Shown: positions 51,717-60,404, counted from the first letter of the stretch. The stretch: 64,000 bases of DNA from CAZFGK01 sp964518635 (GCA_964518635.1 CAZFGK010000013.1:1-64000), one strand, 5' to 3'. Numbers and translations: made by a program. The notes: generated by a model from the sequence alone, not told the origin.

Positions 51717-52605
51717 TCTTGTTCTATTGCTTGCACTCTTTACCATTAGTTGTCACAGCTACCGTGAGGGATCTCCGCAATGGTACAATAAGTGGTACCT
51801 TGAGCGGGCAAATCCCGGGGACTTTGAGATGCGGTCAATCATACTTGAATATTGGGATCGGTCATACACTGATTCAATGAGTCACCGCTGTGAATTACAG
51901 TATCCGATTTTTGTACGAGACACAACTTCTAAGATAAATCAAACCATTCGGTCGGTATTATCAGAGTATATATCAGGAGTTGAAGCAGCATCCAATCTAG
52001 ATAGCATTTTTCGTGCTTTCGCCTTCACAAAAGTAGCAATTGATGCGCAGGAACACCGAGGGGAATCTGGATGGCACTACGGTCAGTCAATCCGCACTTT
52101 ATCGGTAAACCTGCTTCACCAAGACGAGCGAATTGTAACTCTTCTGATCAACTACAGTTCTGGCTCAACTGCTGTAGACCATGGATTCGGCGACTGGCGA
52201 CCGTTCACCATAAACATGAGGAACGGCCATCTCCTGAATCTGGATGACGTTTTCGTTCCAGACTTTCGTCATAAACTCGATTCAATAGTTGTAACGCGGT
52301 ATCGCACGAGTACGAGATTAGAACTAGAACGTCTGAGATCAAAGTTAGGGTTCACTTGGGAAGACCCTCCTGACACTTTGGGATGTGTTTCGGATACATT
52401 CTTTGTCTACCCCAACAACAAATATGTGTTGGACCCTTTCTGGGGAGTCCGGGATTCTATGTTCAGGACCAATTACACCTATCATTATGATGTAGAGTAC
52501 GAAGGATACATGTGGCCAGAAGAGATGCCCGTTTACATACCAATCCGCGAACTTGCCTCAATCATTCCGGAGACAAGTCCGCTCTATCATCTCATCAAGA
52601 AGTAG
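51709..52605 (+). CDS. Lipoprotein with a DUF3298-like domain
   Basis: The 298-aa product has a short signal ending in lipobox LFTISC (Cys15), so it is likely lipidated. The region QDERIVTLLINYSSGSTAVDHGFGDWRPFTINMRNGHLLNLDDVF (about 140-185) matches the DUF3298 pattern seen in RsiV- and PdaC-type extracytoplasmic proteins, where 'FTFDLKTGK.L.LDDLF' is typical; RsiV binds lysozyme. The start overlaps the SbtA-like gene by 8 nt, so they are coupled. Base composition looks slightly more AT-rich than its neighbours. Function unknown. Confidence 0.7.
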   Translation: MRNLVLLLALFTISCHSYREGSPQWYNKWYLERANPGDFEMRSIILEYWDRSYTDSMSHRCELQYPIFVRDTTSKINQTIRSVLSEYISGVEAASNLDSIFRAFAFTKVAIDAQEHRGESGWHYGQSIRTLSVNLLHQDERIVTLLINYSSGSTAVDHGFGDWRPFTINMRNGHLLNLDDVFVPDFRHKLDSIVVTRYRTSTRLELERLRSKLGFTWEDPPDTLGCVSDTFFVYPNNKYVLDPFWGVRDSMFRTNYTYHYDVEYEGYMWPEEMPVYIPIRELASIIPETSPLYHLIKK

Positions 52606-52617
52606 ATATACACCTGC

Positions 52618-53139
52618 CTAACTCAGCGACACCCGAAAATCAGAGCCACACTGCGGGGTCAATCCCTTTCCAAATACTTCCTGCATCATCTCAAGTGGCA
52701 CCGATGGGCCCGCCCCGTTGCAATGAGCTTCAAATGCACTCACTAAGGCAGCAGCAACTTCCTCGGCAGTCGACCCTTCGATATGCCGACGCTCGAGCAT
52801 GGCGACCATTTTTCCATCTTTGAACAAGCCGACACATGGAGAGGATGGCGGCACACCGACCATATAGCTGCGTGCTTTGTCGACGGCATCCCGATCAAGC
52901 CCGGCAAATACTGTCACAAGATTGTCGGGGATCTTGGCGTTTTGAAGAGCGAGGGCAACTCCCGGTCGGGCATTCCCTGCAGCACAGCCGCAGACCGAAT
53001 TGACTACTACAAGGGTCGTACCCGGCTTCGCCATTGCGGCCTCAACTTCTGACGGTGTGGTTGCGGATTTCACCCCGATGGCATCAAGTTCCTGCCACAT
53101 GAATTTGACCATCTGACGATCATATAACGGCTGCTGCAT
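52618..53139 (-). CDS. Bacilliredoxin (BrxA/BrxB family)
   Basis: The 173-aa product from the ATG at 53139 (AAGGAG at 7 nt) has the family's CGC redox motif at 50-52 (VVNSVCGCAAGNARPGV) and conserved MVGVPPSSPCVGLFKDGKMVAMLERRHIEGS. BrxA/BrxB remove bacillithiol from mixed disulfides on proteins in Firmicutes; relatives occur in many bacteria, including those lacking known bacillithiol genes. The C-terminal tail after about residue 140 holds two more Cys (AHCNGAG, TPQCGSD). The longer frame to 53214 is rejected on signal and SD grounds. Confidence 0.88.
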   Translation of the reverse strand: MQQPLYDRQMVKFMWQELDAIGVKSATTPSEVEAAMAKPGTTLVVVNSVCGCAAGNARPGVALALQNAKIPDNLVTVFAGLDRDAVDKARSYMVGVPPSSPCVGLFKDGKMVAMLERRHIEGSTAEEVAAALVSAFEAHCNGAGPSVPLEMMQEVFGKGLTPQCGSDFRVSLS

Positions 53140-53241
53140 CGATAAACTCCTTTTGATTGTTGACTCTAAGATAGTATGACACTTGAAAAACACCAAGATC
53201 AGGAAAGTTCCCATTTTGAAATTGCTGGATTGCCAGAAAAG

Positions 53242-53273
53242 AAAAAACCACGGTCAGGGCAGGCTGACCGTGG
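53242..53273 (-). terminator. Rho-independent terminator after the zinc-ribbon gene
   Basis: CCACGGTCAG (53248-53257) pairs perfectly with CTGACCGTGG (53264-53273) around a 6-nt loop, and the minus strand continues into TTTTTT. It lies about 50 bases past the zinc-ribbon stop. Confidence 0.9.
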
Positions 53274-53320
53274 TAACCCAAAGGACTAAAACATGAACAC
53301 TCTTCGTCTTGTGATCTAAT

Positions 53321-53599
53321 TTATGCACTCTTGGCGTAGACCTGAACGGTCTGGTGCGCCCGCAAGTCATCCAGTGTCAGACCAAGTGACTTGATCATGC
53401 AGGACTTGCAGACGCCGGATTCGCCGACTTCGGAGAGTTTGATGGCAAAGGTTCTGGATGTCGGGAAGTTATCCCCGACCATCCGGACCGGAAACTCACC
53501 ATGATCAGCATTATAGATATTCCCTTTGACGATAAAACCGTCTTCAGGATTTCGTATCACGTTGTTGCAGGAATCGCAGACTACAAATTCGCGGACCAT
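53321..53599 (-). CDS. Small zinc-ribbon-like protein of unknown function
   Basis: The 92-aa product from the ATG at 53599 has two CxxC pairs (VVCDSCNN, Cys8/11, and VCKSCMI, Cys64/67) about 53 residues apart, typical of a rubredoxin-like zinc knuckle, with a beta-rich middle (GFIVKGNIYNADHGEFPVRM). The C-terminal helix (LTLDDLRAHQTVQVY) is amphipathic. No catalytic motif. The gene stands alone with its own strong terminator, which suggests a well-expressed small protein. No family recognised. Confidence 0.65.
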   Translation of the reverse strand: MVREFVVCDSCNNVIRNPEDGFIVKGNIYNADHGEFPVRMVGDNFPTSRTFAIKLSEVGESGVCKSCMIKSLGLTLDDLRAHQTVQVYAKSA

Positions 53600-53823
53600 G
53601 TTCGTACCCTTTCGATCTGTCATGAGACAGTTTTGTGTAACTGGGGGGTAGTAGTGCAAGCGGAATGCCCAACGACAGTCAACGAGTTAACACGCGATAA
53701 CTATGGAGTATCCAACGACTTCCCTCTCTCTGCTCAAGTGACGAACAGCGAAAAAGACCTCACGAAGTTGCAAAGACTCGCGCGAATTCGACTCGAAAGA
53801 TGAAGGGGGAGGGCTCAAAGGTA

Positions 53824-53852
53824 TTGACAGGGCTAGCATCCATGTGTTAGAC
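53824..53852 (+). promoter_or_regulatory. Putative promoter for the B12 riboswitch operon
   Basis: A perfect -35 TTGACA (53824-53829), 17-base spacer and -10-like TTAGAC (53847-53852) lie about 40 bases before the riboswitch core, on the same strand as the receptor gene. Confidence 0.6.
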
Positions 53853-53894
53853 CTGTGATTGTCGACGGCGAAAATCGTCGGCTACATTTCAAAT

Positions 53895-54052
53895 CGCAAG
53901 GTGCCGACCGGATGGTCGGGTAATAGGGAAGACGGTCGAATGCCGTCGCAGCCCCGCTACTGTAGCGGTTACTGATATGCAAGATGCCACTGATGGAAAT
54001 CGGGAAGGCGCATGTCGGGTAATACCGAAGTCAGGAAACCTGCCTTGTGAAA
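53895..54052 (+). promoter_or_regulatory. Cobalamin (adenosylcobalamin-type) riboswitch
   Basis: The aptamer elements are all present in order: GGTCGGGTAATAGGGAA, GCAGCCCCGCTACTGTAGC, GCCACTGATGG, CGGGAAGGCG, and the B12 box AAGTCAGGAAACCTGCC at about 54028-54044. It ends about 75 bases before the BtuB-like start, so vitamin B12 is expected to repress translation or transcription of the receptor operon. Downstream the GTTCTG/CAGAAC pairing could act as the expression platform, which is inference. Exact ends are approximate. Confidence 0.93.
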
Positions 54053-54126
54053 CCGTTCTGTGCATGCAACTGGCGTGGGCCATTGGTATGCCACCAGAAC
54101 AGACCTGTGCCCTGCACGTTGAGGTC

Positions 54127-56397
54127 ATGTTCGCTCATTCGTACATCGTTCTTCCTGCTCGTCCCCTGTGCTGGGCAATGATCGCTGTGATTCTTTGCTT
54201 TGCAAACGGAGTTGCGCAGGATCATGCCTCACTGGTCAATCTGAGCATCCGTGTTGTTGATTCATTGACTGCTCGCGGCGTGAGTGATCTCACCGTAACT
54301 CTTCTCCCGATTGGTATTCATGAAAAGACCGACAAACAGGGGGTTGCTTCCTTTCGAGCAATTCTTCCCGGAGAGTATCGCGTCAATATCTCAGGGAGAA
54401 ATACCCCTGCCCATGCGACAGCGACTTTGGTGCTGCACGAACATCAGTCAATCTCACTTACCGTTCCCCTCGCCATTCCACATGCACTTCCCGATTCGAT
54501 CATCGTGCAAGGAAGACGCGTATCCCCTCGTGATGTTGTTGTCATCACCCAGGAGGAGTTGCGAAAGAGTCCCGCTCAGAGCGTGAATGAAGTTCTCAGC
54601 GGGCGATCCGGAATTGTACTTCGGGAAAATCGAAACGGGGATGCTCTTCTCTCAATCAACGGCTCGGAGCCCCGTCATGTACGCATCCTTCTTAATGGTC
54701 AGCCGATCCAGCAGAATCCGGATGGCTCTACCAACCTCTCGGCAATTTCGATTGCAAGTGTGAAAGAGATTCGTATTGCAAAGGGAGGATCAACGTCCTC
54801 TTCTGTTCCGGGTGCGCTTGGAGGAAGTATTGATATTCGCACGGTTATCCATGGATTGCTGGAAAAACCAAGCGTAAGCCTGATGACCACACACGGTGAC
54901 TGGGGGGCTGAGCAGTATACCGCTCATTCGACACTGACTGATCAACCAGAAAATCTATCCGCTACTTTCGACTGGCAGCTTCAACGGCAGATCGGAGGAT
55001 TCCCGTTTGAATATACGGCGCAACCATCTCCGAAATCTCATACCGGCATTCGAACTAACAATGACTTCCTGACTCGGATGCTTTCCGGCAGCGTCTCCTA
55101 TCATGATTTTTCATTCAATCTGTCGACTTCAGAATCTGAGCGTGGATTGCCGGATCGCGCATCAATGCAGAATATCCATGCACGTTCGGAAGACACTCGC
55201 AAGATCGCGTCTGCTCATTGGAGTAGCGCGCTTACTGTACACTCTGAAATGAGTGCCTCTCTTTCCTATCAGAAATCATCGAATCGAGCGGTTGATACGT
55301 TGACCCTTCCCGTTTCCTCCCGTTTTGACTCACGCTACGAGACCAGTGTGACACAGGGGAATGCCTCAGTAGTTCATGATCTTTCGAACACTACGCAGCT
55401 GAGAGCTTCAGTAGATGGCAGTACCGAACGGATTCGCCATCAGGATGCAATTCGCACTGGCGCATCACTCGGCACTGCTGACCGCAACTCTCTCGGGTCG
55501 GCACTGACCATCACGGAGCAGCGCCAGCTTCCGTCATTCTTCTACTTCTCTGATCTGAGCAACTCGGTAAGTGCCCGTTACGATCTGATTCGATCCCAAT
55601 CAGGGCGGAATGATACACTACTGAGCTCTCGCGCAAATCAGATCTCTCCGGCACTTGAGATTTCTCTGTTTCGAAAAGGCGTTATCTCCCCGCACCTGAG
55701 TGCTGGTGCTGGATCAAACTGGTCGGCCCCGTCATTGACTTCCCTGTTCTGGCGGCGGGATGCCCGGAGTGAGGGGAATCCATCTCTCAAACCGGAACAT
55801 GCGAAGAGCACTCATGCCGAGATTGGAATCGTTTTCGATCTGAAGCACACTGAGCTTGAAGCGTCGATGCGCTGGCATCAGACTGACTACACTGACCTGG
55901 TGATCTGGCGACCTGATTTTCGCGGAGTCTTTCGTCCTGTCAATCTGGCCTCTGCAAAAATATCGGGAAGAAGTGATCTGCTGTCGCTGAGTCTCCTGGA
56001 TCGCCTCTTTTACTTCTCATATTCGAATGACCTGATTGATCCTCGAAACCGAACTACCGGAATCGACTTCGACCAGCAACTCACTTTTCGCCCCCACTTT
56101 GTGACCCGCCTGATCGGCGAGGTTCGGACAGAGCATTGGGAGATGAAATGCAGTCACGAGATTGTCGCGCGAAGGTATGCCACTGAGAGCAACACCCGCT
56201 GGTATGATCCCTATACGGTGACCGATCTTTCCGCAGGGTTGAAATTTTCCTACTCGTCATTCGACATTCGCTTAGGGGGCGAAGTGAGAAATCTCTTCGA
56301 TCAATCCTATGCTCAGATTGCGCACTATCCGATGCCGGGACGGAATGCGGCGTTTTCCGTCCGACTTACCTTTGATCCAACAGCTAATAAGAATTAA
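54127..56397 (+). CDS. btuB: TonB-dependent vitamin B12 receptor, BtuB-like
   Basis: From the ATG at 54127 the product is 756 aa: a signal peptide (LCWAMIAVILCFANGVAQ), a CarboxypepD-reg-like domain (about 35-105, SLTARGVSDLTVTL...PGEYRVNISG), a plug (QSVNEVLSGRSGIVLRENRNGDALLSINGSEPRHVRILLNGQPI) and a beta-barrel ending in RNLFDQSYAQIAHYPMPGRNAAFSVRLTF, with the typical terminal aromatic. The B12 riboswitch directly upstream identifies the substrate as a cobamide. The N-terminal extra domain is typical of Bacteroidota-type receptors rather than E. coli BtuB. The start is the least certain part: an alternative ATG lies at 54179. Confidence 0.9.
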   Translation: MFAHSYIVLPARPLCWAMIAVILCFANGVAQDHASLVNLSIRVVDSLTARGVSDLTVTLLPIGIHEKTDKQGVASFRAILPGEYRVNISGRNTPAHATATLVLHEHQSISLTVPLAIPHALPDSIIVQGRRVSPRDVVVITQEELRKSPAQSVNEVLSGRSGIVLRENRNGDALLSINGSEPRHVRILLNGQPIQQNPDGSTNLSAISIASVKEIRIAKGGSTSSSVPGALGGSIDIRTVIHGLLEKPSVSLMTTHGDWGAEQYTAHSTLTDQPENLSATFDWQLQRQIGGFPFEYTAQPSPKSHTGIRTNNDFLTRMLSGSVSYHDFSFNLSTSESERGLPDRASMQNIHARSEDTRKIASAHWSSALTVHSEMSASLSYQKSSNRAVDTLTLPVSSRFDSRYETSVTQGNASVVHDLSNTTQLRASVDGSTERIRHQDAIRTGASLGTADRNSLGSALTITEQRQLPSFFYFSDLSNSVSARYDLIRSQSGRNDTLLSSRANQISPALEISLFRKGVISPHLSAGAGSNWSAPSLTSLFWRRDARSEGNPSLKPEHAKSTHAEIGIVFDLKHTELEASMRWHQTDYTDLVIWRPDFRGVFRPVNLASAKISGRSDLLSLSLLDRLFYFSYSNDLIDPRNRTTGIDFDQQLTFRPHFVTRLIGEVRTEHWEMKCSHEIVARRYATESNTRWYDPYTVTDLSAGLKFSYSSFDIRLGGEVRNLFDQSYAQIAHYPMPGRNAAFSVRLTFDPTANKN

Positions 56398-56417
56398 AAA
56401 TAGAAAGAGAGAACCGA

Positions 56418-57653
56418 ATGAATGGACGAGCGAAGTTTCCAGGAGTTTTCGTGGCATTGATGGTAATTGCCACTTTGTTTACTCAGCAGACAATCGCAGC
56501 CGAACCACATGCGTACGTCGTAAATTCTGTCGGAGAGACAGTCTCTAAAGTAAATTTAACCTCTGGCGCGATTACGAATCATATCCTCCCCCTTGGCTCG
56601 GATATCTCCTCGGCACCGAACCAGGTTCTTCTCTATGGAAATCGTGGCTTTGTCACCAATTCACTCACCAATGAAGTGCAGGTCATTGATGTTGCCGCAG
56701 AATCGACCCTGACGTTCTGGCCGATGCCCGCAGGGAGTAATCCCTATTGGATGTCTATTTATGATGAGCAGGCTCTTTTCGTCTCACTCACTCTTCTTAA
56801 CAGTATCGCACGAGTAGATCTTCAGACCGGAACAATTCTGGGAATCGATAGCGTCGGACTCTCGCCGCAGCAGATGCTCATTCATAACCATCTGTTGTAT
56901 GTTTCAAACACCGGACTTGATTACACGACGTTCAACTACGGTCAGGGGACCCTCACGATCTGGGATATTCGGGAAGATTCGATTCTTGATGTCATTCCCG
57001 TCGGGACCAATCCTCAGCAGTTGGCGTTAGACGCTAATAATCGCATCCATGTAATCTGCACGGGAAATTATTTTGATCGATCTGGGATTGTCTATGTGAT
57101 CGATCCGAATACGCAGTCGGTCATTGATTCGATGCCAACAGGTGGATCACCGGGAGGGCTGGTGATAACCGATGACAATCATGGCTGGATTGCCGCCGGT
57201 GGATTCGCCACAAATGGCGAGCTTTATTCCTACGATGCGGGCAATCTCACTTTGTTCCGTGATGCAAGCAACCCAATCCCAACCGGACTCGGATGCACAG
57301 CAGTAGAGGGCTGGAAAGAGAACAGTGTTCTGGCGATCACCTTTGCAAATCAGGTAGAACGTATCTCTTCTGATTACTTAGCCGGTCCGACCTATGGCGT
57401 GGGATCGGGTCCGTCTTCGCTGGCTATCAATTACCTATCAGGGGATGTTGATGGGACCTGGTCGGTGGATATCGCTGACCTGACCAGAATGGTGGACAAC
57501 CTTTTCATATCATTTGCAGTCTTTGAGTCACCGCGTTGGCGAGGAGATGTGGATGGGGAGCTTGGAGTAGATATCGGTGATTTGACACGTCTCGTCGATC
57601 ACTTGTTCGGTTCCTTCACTCCATTGCTGCCGGGAGCTCCGTGGATCCGATAG
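56418..57653 (+). CDS. Exported YVTN-type beta-propeller with dockerin-like tail; BtuG-like candidate
   Basis: The 411-aa product has a signal peptide (FVALMVIATLFTQQTIAAE) without a lipobox. Repeats such as PHAYVVNSVGETVSKVNLTSG, GNRGFVTNSLTNEVQVIDV and NHLLYVSNTGLDYTTFNYGQGTLTIWDIRED form a YVTN/YncE propeller (about 28-335). Residues about 342-400 carry two repeats like GDVDGTWSVDIADLTRMVDNLF. It lies 20 bases after the BtuB-like gene under the same B12 riboswitch. Bacteroides BtuG, a surface propeller, binds B12 very tightly beside BtuB, so this is a candidate functional analogue. Homology to BtuG is not shown by sequence here. Confidence 0.8.
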   Translation: MNGRAKFPGVFVALMVIATLFTQQTIAAEPHAYVVNSVGETVSKVNLTSGAITNHILPLGSDISSAPNQVLLYGNRGFVTNSLTNEVQVIDVAAESTLTFWPMPAGSNPYWMSIYDEQALFVSLTLLNSIARVDLQTGTILGIDSVGLSPQQMLIHNHLLYVSNTGLDYTTFNYGQGTLTIWDIREDSILDVIPVGTNPQQLALDANNRIHVICTGNYFDRSGIVYVIDPNTQSVIDSMPTGGSPGGLVITDDNHGWIAAGGFATNGELYSYDAGNLTLFRDASNPIPTGLGCTAVEGWKENSVLAITFANQVERISSDYLAGPTYGVGSGPSSLAINYLSGDVDGTWSVDIADLTRMVDNLFISFAVFESPRWRGDVDGELGVDIGDLTRLVDHLFGSFTPLLPGAPWIR

Positions 57654-57706
57654 ATTTACCAGATGATTCTCTGGTGATCTTTGAAATGAGAAGTTAGATT
57701 GCGGAG

Positions 57707-58030
57707 ATGGCACATGTAGTCACTGAGCGGTGTATCGGCTGTAAGCATACGAATTGTGTTGCGGTCTGCCCTGTCAACTGTTTTCGGGAGGGTGAAAACT
57801 TTCTCGTGATCGATCCGGATATCTGCATCGACTGCTCTCTCTGTGTACGGGAGTGCCCGGTTGAGGCGATCTTTGATGAAGTCGACCTTCCCGATGAATG
57901 GGCAGTATACAAAGAGCTGAACGCACGACTCTCTAAAAATTGGCCCGCTATCGCTCAGCAGAAGAATGAGCTGCCGACGGCGGAAGAGCTACGCGAGACA
58001 TTGCCGAAACGTCACCTTCTGATCGAATAG
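57707..58030 (+). CDS. fdxA: 7Fe ferredoxin (FdxA type)
   Basis: The 107-aa protein has the Cys spacing of seven-iron ferredoxins: Cys9, Cys17 and Cys50 for the 3Fe-4S cluster and Cys21, Cys40, Cys43 and Cys46 for the 4Fe-4S cluster, plus Cys12 and Cys25. The C-terminal extension (WAVYKELNARLSKNWPAIAQQK...) is characteristic of FdxA. It transfers electrons in the cytoplasm; partner not identified. The gene ends 4 bases before the convergent deiodinase-like gene. Confidence 0.94.
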   Translation: MAHVVTERCIGCKHTNCVAVCPVNCFREGENFLVIDPDICIDCSLCVRECPVEAIFDEVDLPDEWAVYKELNARLSKNWPAIAQQKNELPTAEELRETLPKRHLLIE

Positions 58031-58034
58031 AATT

Positions 58035-58700
58035 CTACAGAAACGACATGATCTGAGAGAGTGGCTTTCGGGGCATATCCGGAACGGAGGCATCCTCCGC
58101 TGGATAGCCAGCCACTAGGAGCATGTACGGCCGTTCATTCTGAGGACGTTCGCAGAGTTCGCTCAAGAATCCCATTGGGGAGGGGGTATGAGTCAACGTT
58201 GCCAGCCCCGCATGATGAAGAGCGGCGATAAGAAAGCCAGTCGCAATACCGACCGATTCAGGGACATAATAGTTTTTCAACTGCTTCCCTTCGTGCAGTG
58301 AATATTTCTCTTCGAAAATGACGATGAGAAAAGGGGCAATCTCAAGGTACGGTTTCTGTTCATCCGTTCCGAGGGGAGCGAGTGCCTCCCGCCATTCATC
58401 CGAGATGCGACTGGTGTAGAATTCTGCTTCGACCTTTTCCGCCTCTTCACGAATTCGCTTCTTTCGTGATGGATCAGTAACAACCGCAAAATGCCAGGGC
58501 TGCTTATGTGCGCCACTGGGGGCAGATCCCGCTGCGGCGATTGCCTGTTCGATAACAGAACGATCAACTAAACGATCAGAGAACTGACGAATTGTTCGTC
58601 TGCGCTGCATCGTTTCGTTGAACGCAGTTGCTCGCGAGAGCATCTCAGTGGCAGGAATTTCTCGATATTCAGAGTATGGGCGCGTTGGAAGCCGGGACAT
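58035..58700 (-). CDS. Iodotyrosine-deiodinase-like flavoprotein (nitroreductase superfamily)
   Basis: The 221-aa FMN protein has RRRTIRQFSD (FMN phosphate contacts), SAPSGAHKQPWHFAVV, and the C-terminal ATLTHTPSPMGFLSELCERP...VAGYPAEDASVPDMPRKPLSQIMSFL. This tail and the active-site lid match iodotyrosine deiodinase more than ordinary nitroreductases. Glu91, Tyr95 and Lys116 have exactly the spacing of human IYD Glu157, Tyr161 and Lys182, which bind the halotyrosine zwitterion, as I recall that sequence. Bacterial IYD homologues are known. Expected reaction: reductive removal of halogen from halotyrosines. In vivo role unknown. Confidence 0.85.
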   Translation of the reverse strand: MSRLPTRPYSEYREIPATEMLSRATAFNETMQRRRTIRQFSDRLVDRSVIEQAIAAAGSAPSGAHKQPWHFAVVTDPSRKKRIREEAEKVEAEFYTSRISDEWREALAPLGTDEQKPYLEIAPFLIVIFEEKYSLHEGKQLKNYYVPESVGIATGFLIAALHHAGLATLTHTPSPMGFLSELCERPQNERPYMLLVAGYPAEDASVPDMPRKPLSQIMSFL

Positions 58701-58708
58701 AAATCCCC

Positions 58709-59857
58709 CTATGAACGTGAGTTGGAGAGTGTATCGCTTATGCTGCGAAGCTGTTGCTCAATTGAATCAGGAGTTTGACCGCAAAGAGTCAGATGCCCCA
58801 TCTTTCTGCCGGGGCGGGCACTTTGCTTACCGTACAGGTGAAGATTCAGATTTGGATTTTCAAGAATCGAAACCCAATTCGGCTCATTGTTCGTCCATCG
58901 GTCGCCGAGAAGATTGAGCATACCCGCTGGATGAATGAGTGAGGGATTCCCTAACGGAAGATTACAGATCGCGCGAATGACCTGCTGAAACTGACTGCAA
59001 TGGGTCGCTTCGATGGTCAGATGCCCTGAATTGTGCGGACGAGGCGCAAGTTCGTTGACCATCACACTCTGATCAGAAAGGACAAACATCTCAACCGCCA
59101 GTATCCCGACCAATTGCAGCTCTTCGGCAATGCTTCTTGCGATGTCTATTGCCTGCTGATGGACCTTCTGAGAAATCCGCGCAGGAGCAATTGTCATATC
59201 AAGAATGTGTTTCTTGTGGATGTTCTCAAAGACCGGATAACAGGCAATCTCACTTCTCTCATTACGTGCTACGATCACCGAGCATTCCATCGAAAATTCA
59301 ACGAACGATTCCAGAATGCATTCTACACTTTTAAACGAGCGGAATGAATTTCGGACATCTATCACAGAATTGACCTTCGCCTGCCCTTTTCCGTCGTACC
59401 CCATGCGAGAGGTTTTGAGCACCGCAGGAAAAATGAAGTCCTCCGATAATGCCTGAATATCTGCCTCCGACTTAATCGAAACGAATCGTGGCACTGGTAC
59501 ACCGATTCGTTTCAGAAATCCTTTTTCCGAAATTCGATCCTGACATATCGATAAAACAGATGCTGACGGGTGCAGTCGAGAATGATCTGCGGCGGTGGTC
59601 GCGGCGATCATCGGGACATTTTCGAATTCGTAGCTGACAACTGCGCAGGAGGAGGAAAACTCGGTGAGCAGTCCTTTGTTGTCATATTCTCCCACCCATT
59701 CCCTGTCACACAGTTGTCCGGCAGGTGAATCTGATTCAGGAGAGTAGCAGTGCACACGATAGCCAAGCTGACGTGCGGCAATCGCCATCATTCGTCCGAG
59801 TTGACCGGAGCCAAGAATTCCAATTGTCGCTCCGGGGAGAATTACTTTCTCGCTCAT
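58709..59857 (-). CDS. purK: N5-carboxyaminoimidazole ribonucleotide synthase
   Basis: PurK uses ATP and bicarbonate to convert AIR to N5-CAIR in purine synthesis. The 382-aa protein has the ATP-grasp fold with GATIGILGSGQLGRMMAIAARQLGYRVHCYSPE at the start, KTSRMGYDGKGQ and VNELAPRPHNSGHLTIEATHCSQFQQ. The last conserved block, G.LTLCG, is present at the C-terminus. It begins 45 bases after the purE stop on the same strand, forming the usual purEK pair. Confidence 0.96.
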   Translation of the reverse strand: MSEKVILPGATIGILGSGQLGRMMAIAARQLGYRVHCYSPESDSPAGQLCDREWVGEYDNKGLLTEFSSSCAVVSYEFENVPMIAATTAADHSRLHPSASVLSICQDRISEKGFLKRIGVPVPRFVSIKSEADIQALSEDFIFPAVLKTSRMGYDGKGQAKVNSVIDVRNSFRSFKSVECILESFVEFSMECSVIVARNERSEIACYPVFENIHKKHILDMTIAPARISQKVHQQAIDIARSIAEELQLVGILAVEMFVLSDQSVMVNELAPRPHNSGHLTIEATHCSQFQQVIRAICNLPLGNPSLIHPAGMLNLLGDRWTNNEPNWVSILENPNLNLHLYGKQSARPGRKMGHLTLCGQTPDSIEQQLRSISDTLSNSRS

Positions 59858-59902
59858 GAAACATTCTCGGTCAATGCCGGTGAAACTGATCTTCTGGCGT
59901 GA

Positions 59903-60400
59903 CTATTCAAGCGATTCGCGGCGTACTTTACTGTTTTGTGCTACGCGAAAGGCAGTGAGTTTGTCAGCCAGAGAGGAATCCTGCAGGGCAAGGATCGAAA
60001 TTGCCAACAGGGCGGCATTCTTTGCTCCTGCCTTTCCGATAGCAAGGGTCGCAACTGGAACGCCAGAGGGCATCTGGACAATAGACAGGAGTGAATCTAT
60101 CCCTTTGAGACTCTTACTCTCAACCGGAACGCCGAGCACCGGCAGGATGGTCGATGCCGCGGTCATACCGGGCAAATGTGCCGCGCCCCCAGCACCTGCG
60201 ATAATCACCTGAAGCCCGCGAGATGCGGCACTTGAGGCGTACTCCATCATCAGATCGGGGGTGCGATGCGCCGAGACCACTCTCTTTTCATAATCAACGC
60301 CAAATTCATCCAGCATTTCTGCCGCTTCCTTCATGGTATCCCAATCGGAGCTGCTTCCCATGATAATCCCGACTCGCGGTGATGGTTTCGGTTCGGTCAT
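59903..60400 (-). CDS. purE: N5-carboxyaminoimidazole ribonucleotide mutase
   Basis: PurE moves the carboxyl group of N5-CAIR to carbon 4, giving CAIR. The 165-aa sequence has VGIIMGSSSDWDTMKEAAEML (active-site Ser and Asp), VSAHRTPD (His) and IIAGAGGAAHLPGMTAASTILPVLGVPVESK. It is followed by purK. It starts 4 bases after the isocitrate dehydrogenase stop, so the three genes are probably one transcript. Confidence 0.97.
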   Translation of the reverse strand: MTEPKPSPRVGIIMGSSSDWDTMKEAAEMLDEFGVDYEKRVVSAHRTPDLMMEYASSAASRGLQVIIAGAGGAAHLPGMTAASTILPVLGVPVESKSLKGIDSLLSIVQMPSGVPVATLAIGKAGAKNAALLAISILALQDSSLADKLTAFRVAQNSKVRRESLE

Positions 60401-60404
60401 CTCG

